Positions 23,537-31,726 of a DNA stretch of 64,000 nucleotides are shown here, in pieces; the first letter of the stretch is position 1, and every line of letters starts with the position of its first letter. Source of the DNA: Geotalea sp. SG265 (GTDB lineage Bacteria; Desulfobacterota; Desulfuromonadia; Geobacterales; Geobacteraceae). The translations under genes were made by a program, and so were the position numbers. Location: the NCBI RefSeq assembly GCF_022808985.1, contig NZ_JAKZFT010000018.1, positions 1 to 64,000 of the forward strand. Reading direction: 5' to 3'. The notes beneath the pieces are model-generated. The model was not told the DNA's origin. It did no database searches and saw nothing but the letters and a program-made list of their open reading frames with translations.

Positions 23537-23815
23537 ATGGCCGATAATACCGCAAGGAATTTGTTGGAAAATTTAGATCCCGACGACCTGGCCGCTGCAA
23601 TCAAAAATCCTGCCACCACCGAGTCTATTGAAAAACTTGTCGCATCAATTGGCACTGCCCTCGAACTGAGTAATGCATACATCGAGCTCCAGGAACTGGC
23701 TGTAGTGCAGGGTGAACAGATCCTCTATCTGCTCGATGAAAATGAGCGGCTCCAGGAAAGTGTTGCTGAGCTTCGCAGAGAGATAACCAATCTCAAAATT
23801 GGGAAAAAGGGTTAA
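23537..23815 (+). CDS. Small coiled-coil protein
   Basis: A 92-residue acidic, helical protein; the C-terminal half is a coiled coil with heptad leucines (LYLLDENERLQESVAELRRE). AAGGAG precedes the ATG at somewhat long spacing (11 nt). It lies 12 nt before the next gene. Confidence 0.62.
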   Translation: MADNTARNLLENLDPDDLAAAIKNPATTESIEKLVASIGTALELSNAYIELQELAVVQGEQILYLLDENERLQESVAELRREITNLKIGKKG

Positions 23816-23827
23816 AGAGGGGCTTTT

Positions 23828-24328
23828 ATGGCGACCAATGACGTTGTATCCCCTACTGCAACTGCAGCGATAGCTACTATGGCCCTGCCAGTTGCGTCTC
23901 ATGTTCAAGAACAAGTTTTAGCGAAGGCCTCGGCCAACCTGGAGACATTGCAGAGCAACTCGAAGTTGAGCCAGATCAGTTCCTCATTGAAGACATCGGG
24001 CAAATACAAAGATATTGCTGCCGGTGATAAGCTGAAAAATGTGCCTGCTAGTCAAATGAGCGGCAAAGAAATGGCGGATGCTTATAAGGCAAGATTGGTA
24101 GAACGAGGTAAACAGAGTTCATATCAGAGAACAGAACCACAAAAGGCTAATATCAAACCTGTTTCACTCGAAGGGAGAAGAGCCGCCGCTTCAAAAGGTG
24201 TCTCTGATATGAAAGACAAGATGAACAATAGGGGATGTTATAAAAAAGAAACAAGTAAAGCTAAAAACACTAGTAATAATGATAAAGCAATAGTTTCTGG
24301 CAAAGGCGCAGCGAATTGTAAAAAATGA
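23828..24328 (+). CDS. Hypothetical hydrophilic protein
   Basis: A 166-residue protein with a short hydrophobic N-terminal stretch (ATAAIATMALPVA) followed by low-complexity, basic sequence (K, S, N and Q rich). The end (GKGAANCKK) and composition resemble the products of 25106-25660. Probably natively disordered. Family not recognised. Confidence 0.55.
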   Translation: MATNDVVSPTATAAIATMALPVASHVQEQVLAKASANLETLQSNSKLSQISSSLKTSGKYKDIAAGDKLKNVPASQMSGKEMADAYKARLVERGKQSSYQRTEPQKANIKPVSLEGRRAAASKGVSDMKDKMNNRGCYKKETSKAKNTSNNDKAIVSGKGAANCKK

Positions 24329-24363
24329 TTCTAGATTGATATATACTAAGTCACTAAAATTGA

Positions 24364-24390
24364 TAGCTCTGTATACACAGGGCTATTTTT
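24364..24390 (+). terminator. Intrinsic terminator
   Basis: AGCTCTGT pairs with ACAGGGCT and is followed by ATTTTTAT. It ends the transcript that covers 23537-24328. Confidence 0.7.
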
Positions 24391-24401
24391 ATATTATTTG
24401 C

Positions 24402-24460
24402 TTGACAGTAAGAAGCCCCAAATCATAATAAAACTATAATAATATTAAAACCGTTATAAG
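24402..24460 (+). promoter_or_regulatory. Sigma-70-like promoter with AACCGTTATAA site
   Basis: TTGACA (24402-24407) and CATAAT (24424-24429) are 16 bp apart. AAAACCGTTATAAG (24447-24460) lies just downstream of the expected start, and a conserved 13-bp box begins 10 nt further on, inside the transcript. Confidence 0.62.
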
Positions 24461-24469
24461 CTTAGAATC

Positions 24470-24482
24470 TCACGAAATAGGT
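24470..24482 (+). promoter_or_regulatory. Conserved box TCACGAAATAGGT (copy 6)
   Basis: Exact copy, 52 nt before the chosen start at 24535 (13 nt before an alternative ATG at 24496). It lies about 35-45 nt downstream of the predicted transcription start. Confidence 0.75.
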
Positions 24483-24534
24483 AATTAAATAAAACATGAA
24501 AGGAAGGGAAGATGCTAAAAGGCAGGTGAAGAAA

Positions 24535-25083
24535 ATGGATACTAAATATACTGATTTAAAACTAATAGTGACCCCGCCACGAACTAAACATGGCGATTTC
24601 CAGAAACTGAAAGCATTAGGTTTTTCAAGCGAGCAAATTTTTGAAATGGAGCCTAAAACAGTTAGAGACCTGGTGGATAATGCCAAGAGGTCGGGGAAAT
24701 TAGCCGATTCTGGACAAAACGGGAGTGAAGAGCAAGAGCATGATGAAAGACATCTTTTCTTGATTAAAAAGGAAGAAACGGTTCCTGGTTGGGAAGACCA
24801 CAATACAGAGTCTGTTGAATATATGGTTAAATTAGGTATGAAGCCCGAGGATTACAATGACATACCTGGAAATATCCAACTAATGTTTGTCGCTCAGTAT
24901 ATGGAAATTGTAGACAGAGTTTTAAAAGCCGAAGAACTTTATCAAGAAACCATGGAGCTACTTAGTGGTCGCTTAGAAGAAACACAAGATAAGCTGGATG
25001 AGCTAGAAGTAAAGATGGACAATCTAATGCAATACATTAAGGAACAACAAAAAAACAAAAACTTTCTAAAAGTAATTAAATAG
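24535..25083 (+). CDS. Hypothetical protein with C-terminal coiled coil
   Basis: A 182-residue soluble protein. The first half is compact and helical; the second half (about residues 130-175) is a coiled coil, EELYQETMELLSGRLEETQD then KLDELEVKMDNLMQYIKEQQ. ATG at 24535 follows AGGTGAAGAAA; an ATG 39 nt earlier lacks a ribosome binding site. Followed after 22 nt by 25106-25660. Family not recognised. Confidence 0.6.
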   Translation: MDTKYTDLKLIVTPPRTKHGDFQKLKALGFSSEQIFEMEPKTVRDLVDNAKRSGKLADSGQNGSEEQEHDERHLFLIKKEETVPGWEDHNTESVEYMVKLGMKPEDYNDIPGNIQLMFVAQYMEIVDRVLKAEELYQETMELLSGRLEETQDKLDELEVKMDNLMQYIKEQQKNKNFLKVIK

Positions 25084-25105
25084 GTGTAAATTAAGGAGGT
25101 CTAAA

Positions 25106-25660
25106 ATGAGTGGTTTTTTAAATGGGGTAATCAATGAAGCACTGCATAACTCTTCTGGTGAAAGCAACAAAAATTCATCATTACTAAAACAAGCCAATGA
25201 TGCAATCAGCAAGAATGATAACAGTGAATCTAACAGAAAAGAAGAGTTGTCGCAATACAACTATGGTAAAGCTCGTTCTAATGGAATGATTGTGACTGAA
25301 CAGCAGCATGAGAAAAAAAGCCAAGAACGCGGCACAGATCAGGGGCTAAAAGGGATAAAAAACGTAGATGACTACAAAAAGGAAATTGATGAAAAATCAC
25401 AACGTAAACTAGAGAATCATTCCCCTCACGTAAAAGAAACCAATAGAACACAAACCCAAGGTAAAGATGCTAAAGTAGCCCCTAAAGCCGTAGCTGATTA
25501 CAAAAAAGCTATTGCAGCGAAGAATTCATCTAAGAAGGGTCACTATGAACAGCAACAGCGTAAAAATTCATTTAATAAGGGAAAGGCTAACAACATAAAG
25601 TACGACAGACAAGTAGCCAATTCTCCTGCCCCTAAAGGCGGTAGCGGGCGTTCAAAATAA
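25106..25660 (+). CDS. Hypothetical low-complexity basic protein
   Basis: A 184-residue hydrophilic protein rich in K, N, Q and S with no hydrophobic core; repeated VDDYKKEI / VADYKKAIAAKNS units occur in the middle. TAAGGAGG lies 7 nt before the ATG. Its composition resembles that of 23828-24328. Probably disordered; function unknown. Confidence 0.58.
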   Translation: MSGFLNGVINEALHNSSGESNKNSSLLKQANDAISKNDNSESNRKEELSQYNYGKARSNGMIVTEQQHEKKSQERGTDQGLKGIKNVDDYKKEIDEKSQRKLENHSPHVKETNRTQTQGKDAKVAPKAVADYKKAIAAKNSSKKGHYEQQQRKNSFNKGKANNIKYDRQVANSPAPKGGSGRSK

Positions 25661-25684
25661 AGGACTAGCACTTTTCCCGAAAGA

Positions 25685-25715
25685 CAAAAGAGCCCTTGCC
25701 CAACGGGGCTCTTTT
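25685..25715 (+). terminator. Intrinsic terminator
   Basis: AAGAGCCC and GGGGCTCTT form a stem followed by TTAAT, after the 25106-25660 gene. Confidence 0.75.
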
Positions 25716-25767
25716 AATATGAGGCCTTCGGATGTTAAAATCTCCTTCGTTATCATGCAAAAACAAG

Positions 25768-25780
25768 TCGCGAAATAGTA
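25768..25780 (+). promoter_or_regulatory. Conserved box, variant TCGCGAAATAGTA (copy 7)
   Basis: Variant with G at position 3 and TA at the end, 24 nt before the second TraD-like ATPase gene. Confidence 0.65.
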
Positions 25781-25804
25781 GAGAATTACAGTGAGGAGAG
25801 CAGT

Positions 25805-27205
25805 ATGAAAAAAAACATTAAACTAAAAACTGGTAAACGAATTACCACCCTAGAAGAATGGCAGAATTGGCAGAAGGAAAACTTGGGTAAGCCTCAAGTT
25901 CTGCTTGGCTCAGCGTCAAATATCGAGGTCGTCAAAAATGACAATATCCTTTATTCTAAAGAAGATGCTTATGGCAAGATGCGGCTTTCTGTCCCCATAG
26001 ACAAAATGAACGGCATTTCACTTGTTTTAGGTGGCATGGGTTCTGGTAAATCGAATTTCCTGAGAGGTCTGCAAGACAGGCTAGCTGATTACCAACAGAT
26101 TATCCATGATCCAAAAACTGAAGAGTATCAGCGTTCCCACAACCCGGAAACCGATGCCTTGATTATGCCCTTTGATAAGAATGGGATTATATGGGACATA
26201 TTTGGTGTAATAAGAGAAGATAGAAATAAGGCCATGCCCCTTTTTGTAAACTTTGTAAATGGGTATCGTAATTCAGGTGATCAGAAATCATCTGACCCAG
26301 AATGGTCTGCTCAAGCCGCCAAATGGCTTGCAAAATTATGCCTTGGGATAATCAATGATGAGGTGGCTGTCGAAGATTACGCTCTGGAGATTGCATACCG
26401 ATGGGGTGAATATCAAAAAGGGGAAGGTGGTGCTCAAGGTACGACAGAACAGTCAGCTTTGTCTGTTGCAAGTATTGGCGTCAGCACCCTATTTAAGATC
26501 TACCATATAGCGGCTCAGGGCCAGAACCGGCTTATGACAACAAAGGAGATAATGCAGTGTAGAAAGATTTTCATTTCAAACCATCCAAACCATAAGCAGG
26601 CGCTTTTCATGTTGAATAATGCCCTTCTTTCTGATTTAGTAATGGAATATTTATCTAAACCAAACGTCAAGACTGGCGATATCAGCAAATATTCCTTTTG
26701 GTTCCTGGATGAGTTCCTGACTTTTAACCTTGATAAGAATGTTCAAGATGACCTCTGTACCATGAGCCGGAGTAAGGGGATCTGCCTGTTTGCTGGGATG
26801 CAGTATCTCCCAACAGATACGGAAAAACAAAATCAACTAACCAGCTCAAGGTATTTGACCGTTTCATTTCGAGAAGACAATAAAAATACGTTGAAAGCCC
26901 TTTCGGAGCTCACAGAACCCATCAAATACTCAGTACAAGAATACGAAACGAGCATTGGAAGTGGCTTTAAATTAGGTGGAGACACCTCTTTCAATGAAAA
27001 GTGGTATGACACTGAAACGGTGGTTATTCCAGAAGCAGTTATATCTAATCTACCTCAGTACGTGGCGTACCTTGAGGTGAATAGTACTAAAGGCAAAATG
27101 AGAACTTTTATTCTCCCACCCGTTGCCCCAGACAGAAAGGTTAACTCAGGGTTTGAGTATTCGGAAATAGCGCGTAACGCCCCAATGCTGGAAGAATTGT
27201 CATAG
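25805..27205 (+). CDS. Second TraD/VirD4-like coupling ATPase
   Basis: A 466-residue P-loop ATPase. Walker A is GGMGSGKS at residues 76-83; IIHDPKTEEY near 98-107 matches the strand after Walker A in coupling proteins; an all-alpha insertion (SAQAAKWLAKLCLGIINDEV) follows; Walker B is FWFLDEFLTF near residue 297 and SRSKGICLFAGMQ resembles the conserved ring-ATPase motif. No N-terminal membrane helices are seen, but the next gene encodes a small two-helix membrane protein only 9 nt away that could supply the anchor. Likely the coupling protein for the MOBH relaxase. Only about 20 percent identical by eye to the ATPase at 4.4 kb. Confidence 0.85.
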   Translation: MKKNIKLKTGKRITTLEEWQNWQKENLGKPQVLLGSASNIEVVKNDNILYSKEDAYGKMRLSVPIDKMNGISLVLGGMGSGKSNFLRGLQDRLADYQQIIHDPKTEEYQRSHNPETDALIMPFDKNGIIWDIFGVIREDRNKAMPLFVNFVNGYRNSGDQKSSDPEWSAQAAKWLAKLCLGIINDEVAVEDYALEIAYRWGEYQKGEGGAQGTTEQSALSVASIGVSTLFKIYHIAAQGQNRLMTTKEIMQCRKIFISNHPNHKQALFMLNNALLSDLVMEYLSKPNVKTGDISKYSFWFLDEFLTFNLDKNVQDDLCTMSRSKGICLFAGMQYLPTDTEKQNQLTSSRYLTVSFREDNKNTLKALSELTEPIKYSVQEYETSIGSGFKLGGDTSFNEKWYDTETVVIPEAVISNLPQYVAYLEVNSTKGKMRTFILPPVAPDRKVNSGFEYSEIARNAPMLEELS

Positions 27206-27214
27206 GAGGCAGGT

Positions 27215-27460
27215 ATGGAACTTAGAACAGTCTTGATAATTACAATTTGGGTATTAATAGGTGTTGTCTTGGAGGTACTTTGTTACGGGATTTCGGCTGT
27301 AGCCACTCCTGCCGCCGCAGTATTCTCGGCTGTACTAGGGCTTCTCGTTATCAGATATCTTGACAGTAAACATGATGAGTCCATCCCAGCTTCCAATGTA
27401 ACAGAAATAGTTAACTTCGAAGATCCAAACGATTGGTATGAGGTAATAAAAGAAGATTAG
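27215..27460 (+). CDS. Small membrane protein beside the coupling ATPase
   Basis: An 81-residue protein with two membrane segments (TVLIITIWVLIGVVLEVLCY and AAAVFSAVLGLLVIRYL) and an acidic cytoplasmic tail. GGAGGCAGGT precedes the ATG. The position suggests a separate membrane anchor for the coupling ATPase, which lacks one; this is inference. Confidence 0.65.
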   Translation: MELRTVLIITIWVLIGVVLEVLCYGISAVATPAAAVFSAVLGLLVIRYLDSKHDESIPASNVTEIVNFEDPNDWYEVIKED

Positions 27461-27494
27461 CGATTGATCGCTTGTCGCCTAAAAAGGAAGCCAA

Positions 27495-27845
27495 ATGGAA
27501 ATCTTGTACTACTCGATACGCCTAAAACTACAGCAAGCTGCCCCAGTGAAAGTGGCCTATCAACAAGAAAAGGGCGAGCTTTTCCTTAGTGCGGATGGGC
27601 TTGTTGCAGGCTTTAACCGGATGGCTCACCTAGAATCCAGGGAGCTGGCCGAGCGCTTTTTAGAGGCATATATGCCACGGTTACAAAAAAGGTATGGCGC
27701 TGATGTACAAGTTGAAGTTTTTGGTTGGGAAGGGATACCTGGGAGAAAACTTTCACAACGGGAGCTGGCACGAATCAAATCCGACAGCGACATGGCGCAA
27801 AAACGGCTGGAAACGGGCATTCTAGCTGCCAACCAAAAACCATGA
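27495..27845 (+). CDS. Hypothetical soluble protein
   Basis: A 116-residue protein (MEILYYSIRLKLQQAAPVKV...) with alternating strands and helices. AAGGAAGCCAA precedes the ATG. A small AGCGAT/ATCGCT hairpin separates it from the previous gene. Family not recognised. Confidence 0.6.
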   Translation: MEILYYSIRLKLQQAAPVKVAYQQEKGELFLSADGLVAGFNRMAHLESRELAERFLEAYMPRLQKRYGADVQVEVFGWEGIPGRKLSQRELARIKSDSDMAQKRLETGILAANQKP

Positions 27846-27938
27846 TAGTGGTAAAACAAGCAGTCGTTTCACCAGCCGCCGTCAGCAGTCCTCTTTAACG
27901 TACCTGAGGTGCGACAAGGAACTCCTCTGTTGGTTCGA

Positions 27939-28907
27939 TCATCGCTCTTTACTTTTGTCAGTGCCCTGGATTGACCTCTCTGATGATACCTTCTCAGTGG
28001 TCTCTGAACTGATAGGGTCTACCTTCCTCGCAATTTTAGAATAAATCTGTCCTGTTTTTTGATTATAGATCCAAATTTCACTCAGATTTATGTGAATGTA
28101 CCTATCGCTAAAAACACCATTGTATGGACTTGAAAAAGTAGCACTATGGTAGCGTTGGTTTTCAGAAATTAGTGGAGCAGTAAGTTTAGCAATTAAAAGT
28201 ACTCTCATATCATTCTTTGCAATTTTTGCTTCATTAGGGTTTAAGGCAAATTTAACACCAATAGATTGACCAGTAGTTTCTATATATGGGAACTCGAAAT
28301 CCGTATAGTTACTAGGCACAGCAGCATATTCTTCGTGATCGGCATTTTTAACGATAGTTCTCGCTCCGAAACCATTTGTACCTTCGTATGATCCTGCATC
28401 AATTTTTATAGAAGAGAGAGATATTTCCCTTTGACTGTAGCCAAGATGTAAATAAACATTCATTTCTGATGTATCTGCGGAATACTTAGAATCAACGTAG
28501 CTTGCTTGAAGCGCGAAAAGTCCTTCTGATTTAATCTTACCAATAATCGGATTACTGTTTTGTTTTTCTAGCCTCTTTTGAAATTGCTCTGTCGTCTCAA
28601 ACTCATTTTTTTCAGCTTGTTCCAATCTTTTTTCAATAGCAGTGTAAATTGCCCTTGGATCATTCCCAAAATATTTTGGCGGAAGCTTTTTTAAACTAGT
28701 ATCAATTTGAGCGCTGGTATACTTTTTTGCTTCTTCACGTAGTTTCTTTTGTGCAGCGGCGGTTGGCTTCATCATCTTATATTTAGCTGGTTTCATTTCT
28801 GCTTTTGGTGCAGCAGAGGGAACTGGTTGATCCGTAGTCTCTGCAAAGCTTGTTATAGGGATTAGGCAAACGCTACATGCCGCTAAAACTGAAATCAACT
28901 TTTTCAT
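27939..28907 (-). CDS. Exported hypothetical protein, paralogue of the 40685-41533 product
   Basis: A 322-residue protein with a signal peptide (MKKLISVLAACSVCLIPITS) and a lysine/alanine-rich linker. The folded part shares with the 40685-41533 product the pattern FGNDPRAIY...EKRLEQAEKNEFET, TTEQF..R.E..., P..G..KS.GLFAL and a C-terminal IWIYNQKTGQI. ATG at 28907 is chosen because GGAGGAG lies 6 nt upstream. Probably periplasmic; function unknown. Confidence 0.7.
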   Translation of the reverse strand: MKKLISVLAACSVCLIPITSFAETTDQPVPSAAPKAEMKPAKYKMMKPTAAAQKKLREEAKKYTSAQIDTSLKKLPPKYFGNDPRAIYTAIEKRLEQAEKNEFETTEQFQKRLEKQNSNPIIGKIKSEGLFALQASYVDSKYSADTSEMNVYLHLGYSQREISLSSIKIDAGSYEGTNGFGARTIVKNADHEEYAAVPSNYTDFEFPYIETTGQSIGVKFALNPNEAKIAKNDMRVLLIAKLTAPLISENQRYHSATFSSPYNGVFSDRYIHINLSEIWIYNQKTGQIYSKIARKVDPISSETTEKVSSERSIQGTDKSKER

Positions 28908-28963
28908 GGTCGCTCCTCCAGCGGTTTCTGAAGCAAAATTATTCCTCCACCAAAAGATCAAAT

Positions 28964-28989
28964 CTATAACGGCTTTAGGCTTCGGTCAA
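28964..28989 (-). promoter_or_regulatory. Promoter with CTATAACGGCTTTAG site
   Basis: Minus-strand TTGACC (28984-28989) and a TATAG-type -10 near 28963-28968 flank a half-degenerate copy of the AACGGTT palindrome (28964-28978) upstream of the exported-protein gene. The spacing is short (15 bp), so the promoter call is weak. Confidence 0.4.
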
Positions 28990-29050
28990 TGAAAAATGGT
29001 TTACAATAGCCATGGTCACTAAGAAGACTAGTTTGTAATATTGATGACCT

Positions 29051-29082
29051 AAGGGAGTAGGAAATTGCCTACTCCCTTTTTT
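29051..29082 (+). terminator. Strong intrinsic terminator with no obvious upstream gene
   Basis: AAGGGAGTAGG (29051-29061) pairs with CCTACTCCCTT (29068-29078) and is followed by TTTT on the plus strand. The gene to the left points the other way, so the transcript it ends must start in the 70 nt before it; a TACAAT near 29001 could be its -10. Confidence 0.75.
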
Positions 29083-29107
29083 ATTGCCTGAAATCAGCTG
29101 CCTGAGC

Positions 29108-29120
29108 TCACGAAATAGCT
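29108..29120 (+). promoter_or_regulatory. Conserved box TCACGAAATAGCT (copy 8)
   Basis: 12 of 13 positions match; 57 nt before the RecD2-like gene. The palindrome GTTTACTGAGTAAAC (29136-29150) lies between box and start. Confidence 0.7.
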
Positions 29121-29135
29121 ATAAGCGTTTGGCTC

Positions 29136-29150
29136 GTTTACTGAGTAAAC
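29136..29150. promoter_or_regulatory. Palindrome GTTTACTGAGTAAAC
   Basis: A perfect 7-1-7 palindrome with the AGTAAAC core seen near parA, followed by ATTGT as at 3592. It may be bound by the partition partner protein or a related regulator. Confidence 0.45.
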
Positions 29151-29177
29151 ATTGTAACCAGAGCAGCAGGGGGCAGT

Positions 29178-31457
29178 ATGAATGAACAATCACCAGGAAA
29201 ACTGGAAGTGATCACCGGCAAAATCATCAGAGAGATCTTTAAAGGGAATAACAACTTCAGGATCTACAGAGTTACCGGGAAAACAGAGGATTTCACTGCC
29301 TTGGGAAACCTGCCGCAGGATGAGCGCCTGAAAGATCTGGTTGTCTCCTTCACTGGCACCTGGGAGAACAACGCTAAGCATGGCAAAAACTTTAAATTCG
29401 TCTCCTGCAGCGTACTCGATGGCAAAACAAAACACTTCCTTACGCGAGTCGTAAAGAACATTGGTGAAGCACTTGCTGACGAACTCCTCAATACTTTCGG
29501 TGAAGAGGAGCTTATAAACATTCTCGACAACGAACCGTCCCGACTCCTAGAGGTCAAAGGCATCGGCCACAAGAAAATGCGGAGTATCAAGGAGTCCTGG
29601 GACAAAAATAGGGCGATAAAGAGCCTCACTGAGTTACTCGCTCCAGCTGGAGCCACCATCAGCGCCATTAATGCCGTATATGCTCACTTTGGCGATGCAG
29701 CGGTTAAAAAGATCAAGTCTAACCCCTATGCGATGGTCGATGTCTCCGGTATCGGGTTTCGTACTGCCGACGCGATAGCGATCAAACTGGGGGTAGCCCT
29801 GACCTCTGTGTTCCGGCTGGCAACTTGTATTTCTCACGTGATGTGGCAAATAGCCCAGGATAAGGGTGACACAGTAGTAGAGCAGAGGGTGCTGATAAGC
29901 GAAGCCAAGAAGCTACTCGATGTTCCTGAGAAGGGAATAGATATCGAGGTATCCGAAATCGAGAAAACCGTCACTGATTTGCTATGTGAAAAGAAGCTAA
30001 AAACGGTTGTTGATGACAAGGTTGCAATAAAGACTATGTACCACATAGAAGAATCGATTTTTGACCTCATTTTGGCTCGTAGATCACAACGTTTGAAACC
30101 CATCCTGGAGGATGAACAGATAGAAAAATATATCCAGGAGCACGAGAGATTAAACCAGTTCAGCTACAGCGATAATCAGAAAGCGATCATCCGGCTCATT
30201 GGCCTTGGCAACAAGCTGGTTATGCTCTGTGGTTACGCTGGTACCGGGAAATCAACGAGCATGAAGGCGTGCCTTGAGTTGCTTGCTTCGAAATACAAAA
30301 AAGAAGAAATGATCTGCGTGGCCCTTGCCGGAATCGCAGCCGACCGCATTAGGAGCGTAACAGGCTTCTACGCTAAAACGATCCATAGCGCCCTGGAATG
30401 GAATGGTGATGAATTCACCTACAACCAGAAAAACAAAGCCCCATATAAAGTAGTTGTGCTCGATGAATCCTCAATGGTCAATGCCCCGATATTTCTTCAT
30501 CTCCTGAAAGCCCTCTCAGACGATGCAATTCTGATCCTGGTAGGAGATGACGCACAGCTAGCTCCAATCGGTGCAGGAAATGTATTTGCTGATTTCCTCT
30601 CTTCAGGGCTGACCCCTGTAGTGAAATTGACCCAGATCTACCGACAGTCGAGCGATAGCGTGTTGGCTGAGTTTGCTAGCGAAATACGGCAGGGTAGGGT
30701 GCCAGCTGATTACCGTTCCAAAACCATCAAGTACAAAGACTTTGCTTTCCACTCCTGCAGGGACAATGAAGAGATCGTGAGAGCTATCGTCGCTGAAACC
30801 AAAAGAGTGAGCCCATACGTTAAGAATCTGGTCACTGACATCCAGATCCTGGCCCCGCAGAGGATAGGGGAGCTTGGAACGGACAGGCTGAATGAATTGC
30901 TCCAGCCAATATTGAATAGAGACTTCATCAATCGCGGTACGAAAATGGTCGAGCGGTTCAAGGTTATTTATGCACCCGGAGACAAGGTCATCCACATCAA
31001 AAATAAGGATATGTTGGTGATCCCATACGCCCAGTACGCCAAGGAAGGCTATGACTCCGAGTTTGCCAAAAAGACCAGGATCTATAACGGCACAGTCGGA
31101 ATCATCATGGAAATCGACCCTGATGCTGAAAAGGCCTTCGTAAAGTACGGCGACCTGGTGGTCTGTTATGACTTTCTCGAAGTAGGAAACATCCTAAAGC
31201 TGGCGTATGCCCTTTCCGTGCACAAGGCCCAGGGGAGTGAATACAAGTACGTGCTGATGCCGGTGACCAGGAGCCACTGGCGGATGATGGACAATAAGCT
31301 GTTGTACACAGCTATCACAAGAGCGGCAAACAAAACTGCCCTTTACGGCATGGGCCATGTTTTCGAGCATGCATGTAAGAACATCTTGGAGATCAAGAGA
31401 AATACGGTTCTCTCGTACCTTATCGCAAAAGAAAATAACCTTAAAAAAGCCGCCTGA
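29178..31457 (+). CDS. RecD2-like 5'-3' DNA helicase
   Basis: A 759-residue SF1B helicase. An N-terminal OB-like domain (GKIIREIFKGNNNFRIYRVT) and helix-hairpin-helix repeats (VKGIGHKKMRSIKE near 125; VSGIGFRTADAIA near 190) precede the motor. Walker A is CGYAGTGKST near residues 352-361, Walker B VVLDESSM near 428, motif III VGDDAQLAPIGAG and the C-terminal motif VHKAQGSEYKYVL ... LLYTAITRA. This order is that of RecD2 enzymes. It may unwind the transferred plasmid strand, since the MOBH relaxase has no helicase domain. The start follows GCAGGGGGCAGT. Confident on family. Confidence 0.9.
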   Translation: MNEQSPGKLEVITGKIIREIFKGNNNFRIYRVTGKTEDFTALGNLPQDERLKDLVVSFTGTWENNAKHGKNFKFVSCSVLDGKTKHFLTRVVKNIGEALADELLNTFGEEELINILDNEPSRLLEVKGIGHKKMRSIKESWDKNRAIKSLTELLAPAGATISAINAVYAHFGDAAVKKIKSNPYAMVDVSGIGFRTADAIAIKLGVALTSVFRLATCISHVMWQIAQDKGDTVVEQRVLISEAKKLLDVPEKGIDIEVSEIEKTVTDLLCEKKLKTVVDDKVAIKTMYHIEESIFDLILARRSQRLKPILEDEQIEKYIQEHERLNQFSYSDNQKAIIRLIGLGNKLVMLCGYAGTGKSTSMKACLELLASKYKKEEMICVALAGIAADRIRSVTGFYAKTIHSALEWNGDEFTYNQKNKAPYKVVVLDESSMVNAPIFLHLLKALSDDAILILVGDDAQLAPIGAGNVFADFLSSGLTPVVKLTQIYRQSSDSVLAEFASEIRQGRVPADYRSKTIKYKDFAFHSCRDNEEIVRAIVAETKRVSPYVKNLVTDIQILAPQRIGELGTDRLNELLQPILNRDFINRGTKMVERFKVIYAPGDKVIHIKNKDMLVIPYAQYAKEGYDSEFAKKTRIYNGTVGIIMEIDPDAEKAFVKYGDLVVCYDFLEVGNILKLAYALSVHKAQGSEYKYVLMPVTRSHWRMMDNKLLYTAITRAANKTALYGMGHVFEHACKNILEIKRNTVLSYLIAKENNLKKAA

Positions 31458-31463
31458 ATGTGG

Positions 31464-31476
31464 TCGCGAAATAGGT
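31464..31476 (+). promoter_or_regulatory. Conserved box, variant TCGCGAAATAGGT (copy 9)
   Basis: 12 of 13 positions match; 53 nt before the small gene at 31530. Confidence 0.7.
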
Positions 31477-31529
31477 AAGAACGCAGGAGCTGAAAAAAGG
31501 CAAGGAAGCCTCTGGATACCGGAGGTTTT

Positions 31530-31709
31530 ATGTTAACCGAGAAGTTTGGAGCAAGAGTACGAGTAAAACAGTCGAAATTGAATGACCTGGCAGCGAAGGT
31601 ATACCGACAACACTTAAAAGGTAAGGCACACCCTTTAGCTGGGTTTGATGCGGCCACAAAGATCGAAATTCGGAGGATCCTGCAAAGCAGGTTCCGAATC
31701 GACTTGTAG
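31530..31709 (+). CDS. Small basic hypothetical protein
   Basis: A 59-residue, lysine- and arginine-rich helical protein (MLTEKFGARVRVKQSKLNDL...) with CGGAGGT 6 nt before its ATG and a conserved box upstream. First of three small co-directional genes; the next ATG is 17 nt after its stop. Probably DNA- or RNA-binding by charge; no family recognised. Confidence 0.6.
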   Translation: MLTEKFGARVRVKQSKLNDLAAKVYRQHLKGKAHPLAGFDAATKIEIRRILQSRFRIDL

Positions 31710-31726
31710 CTCATGGGAGGTCTGCC

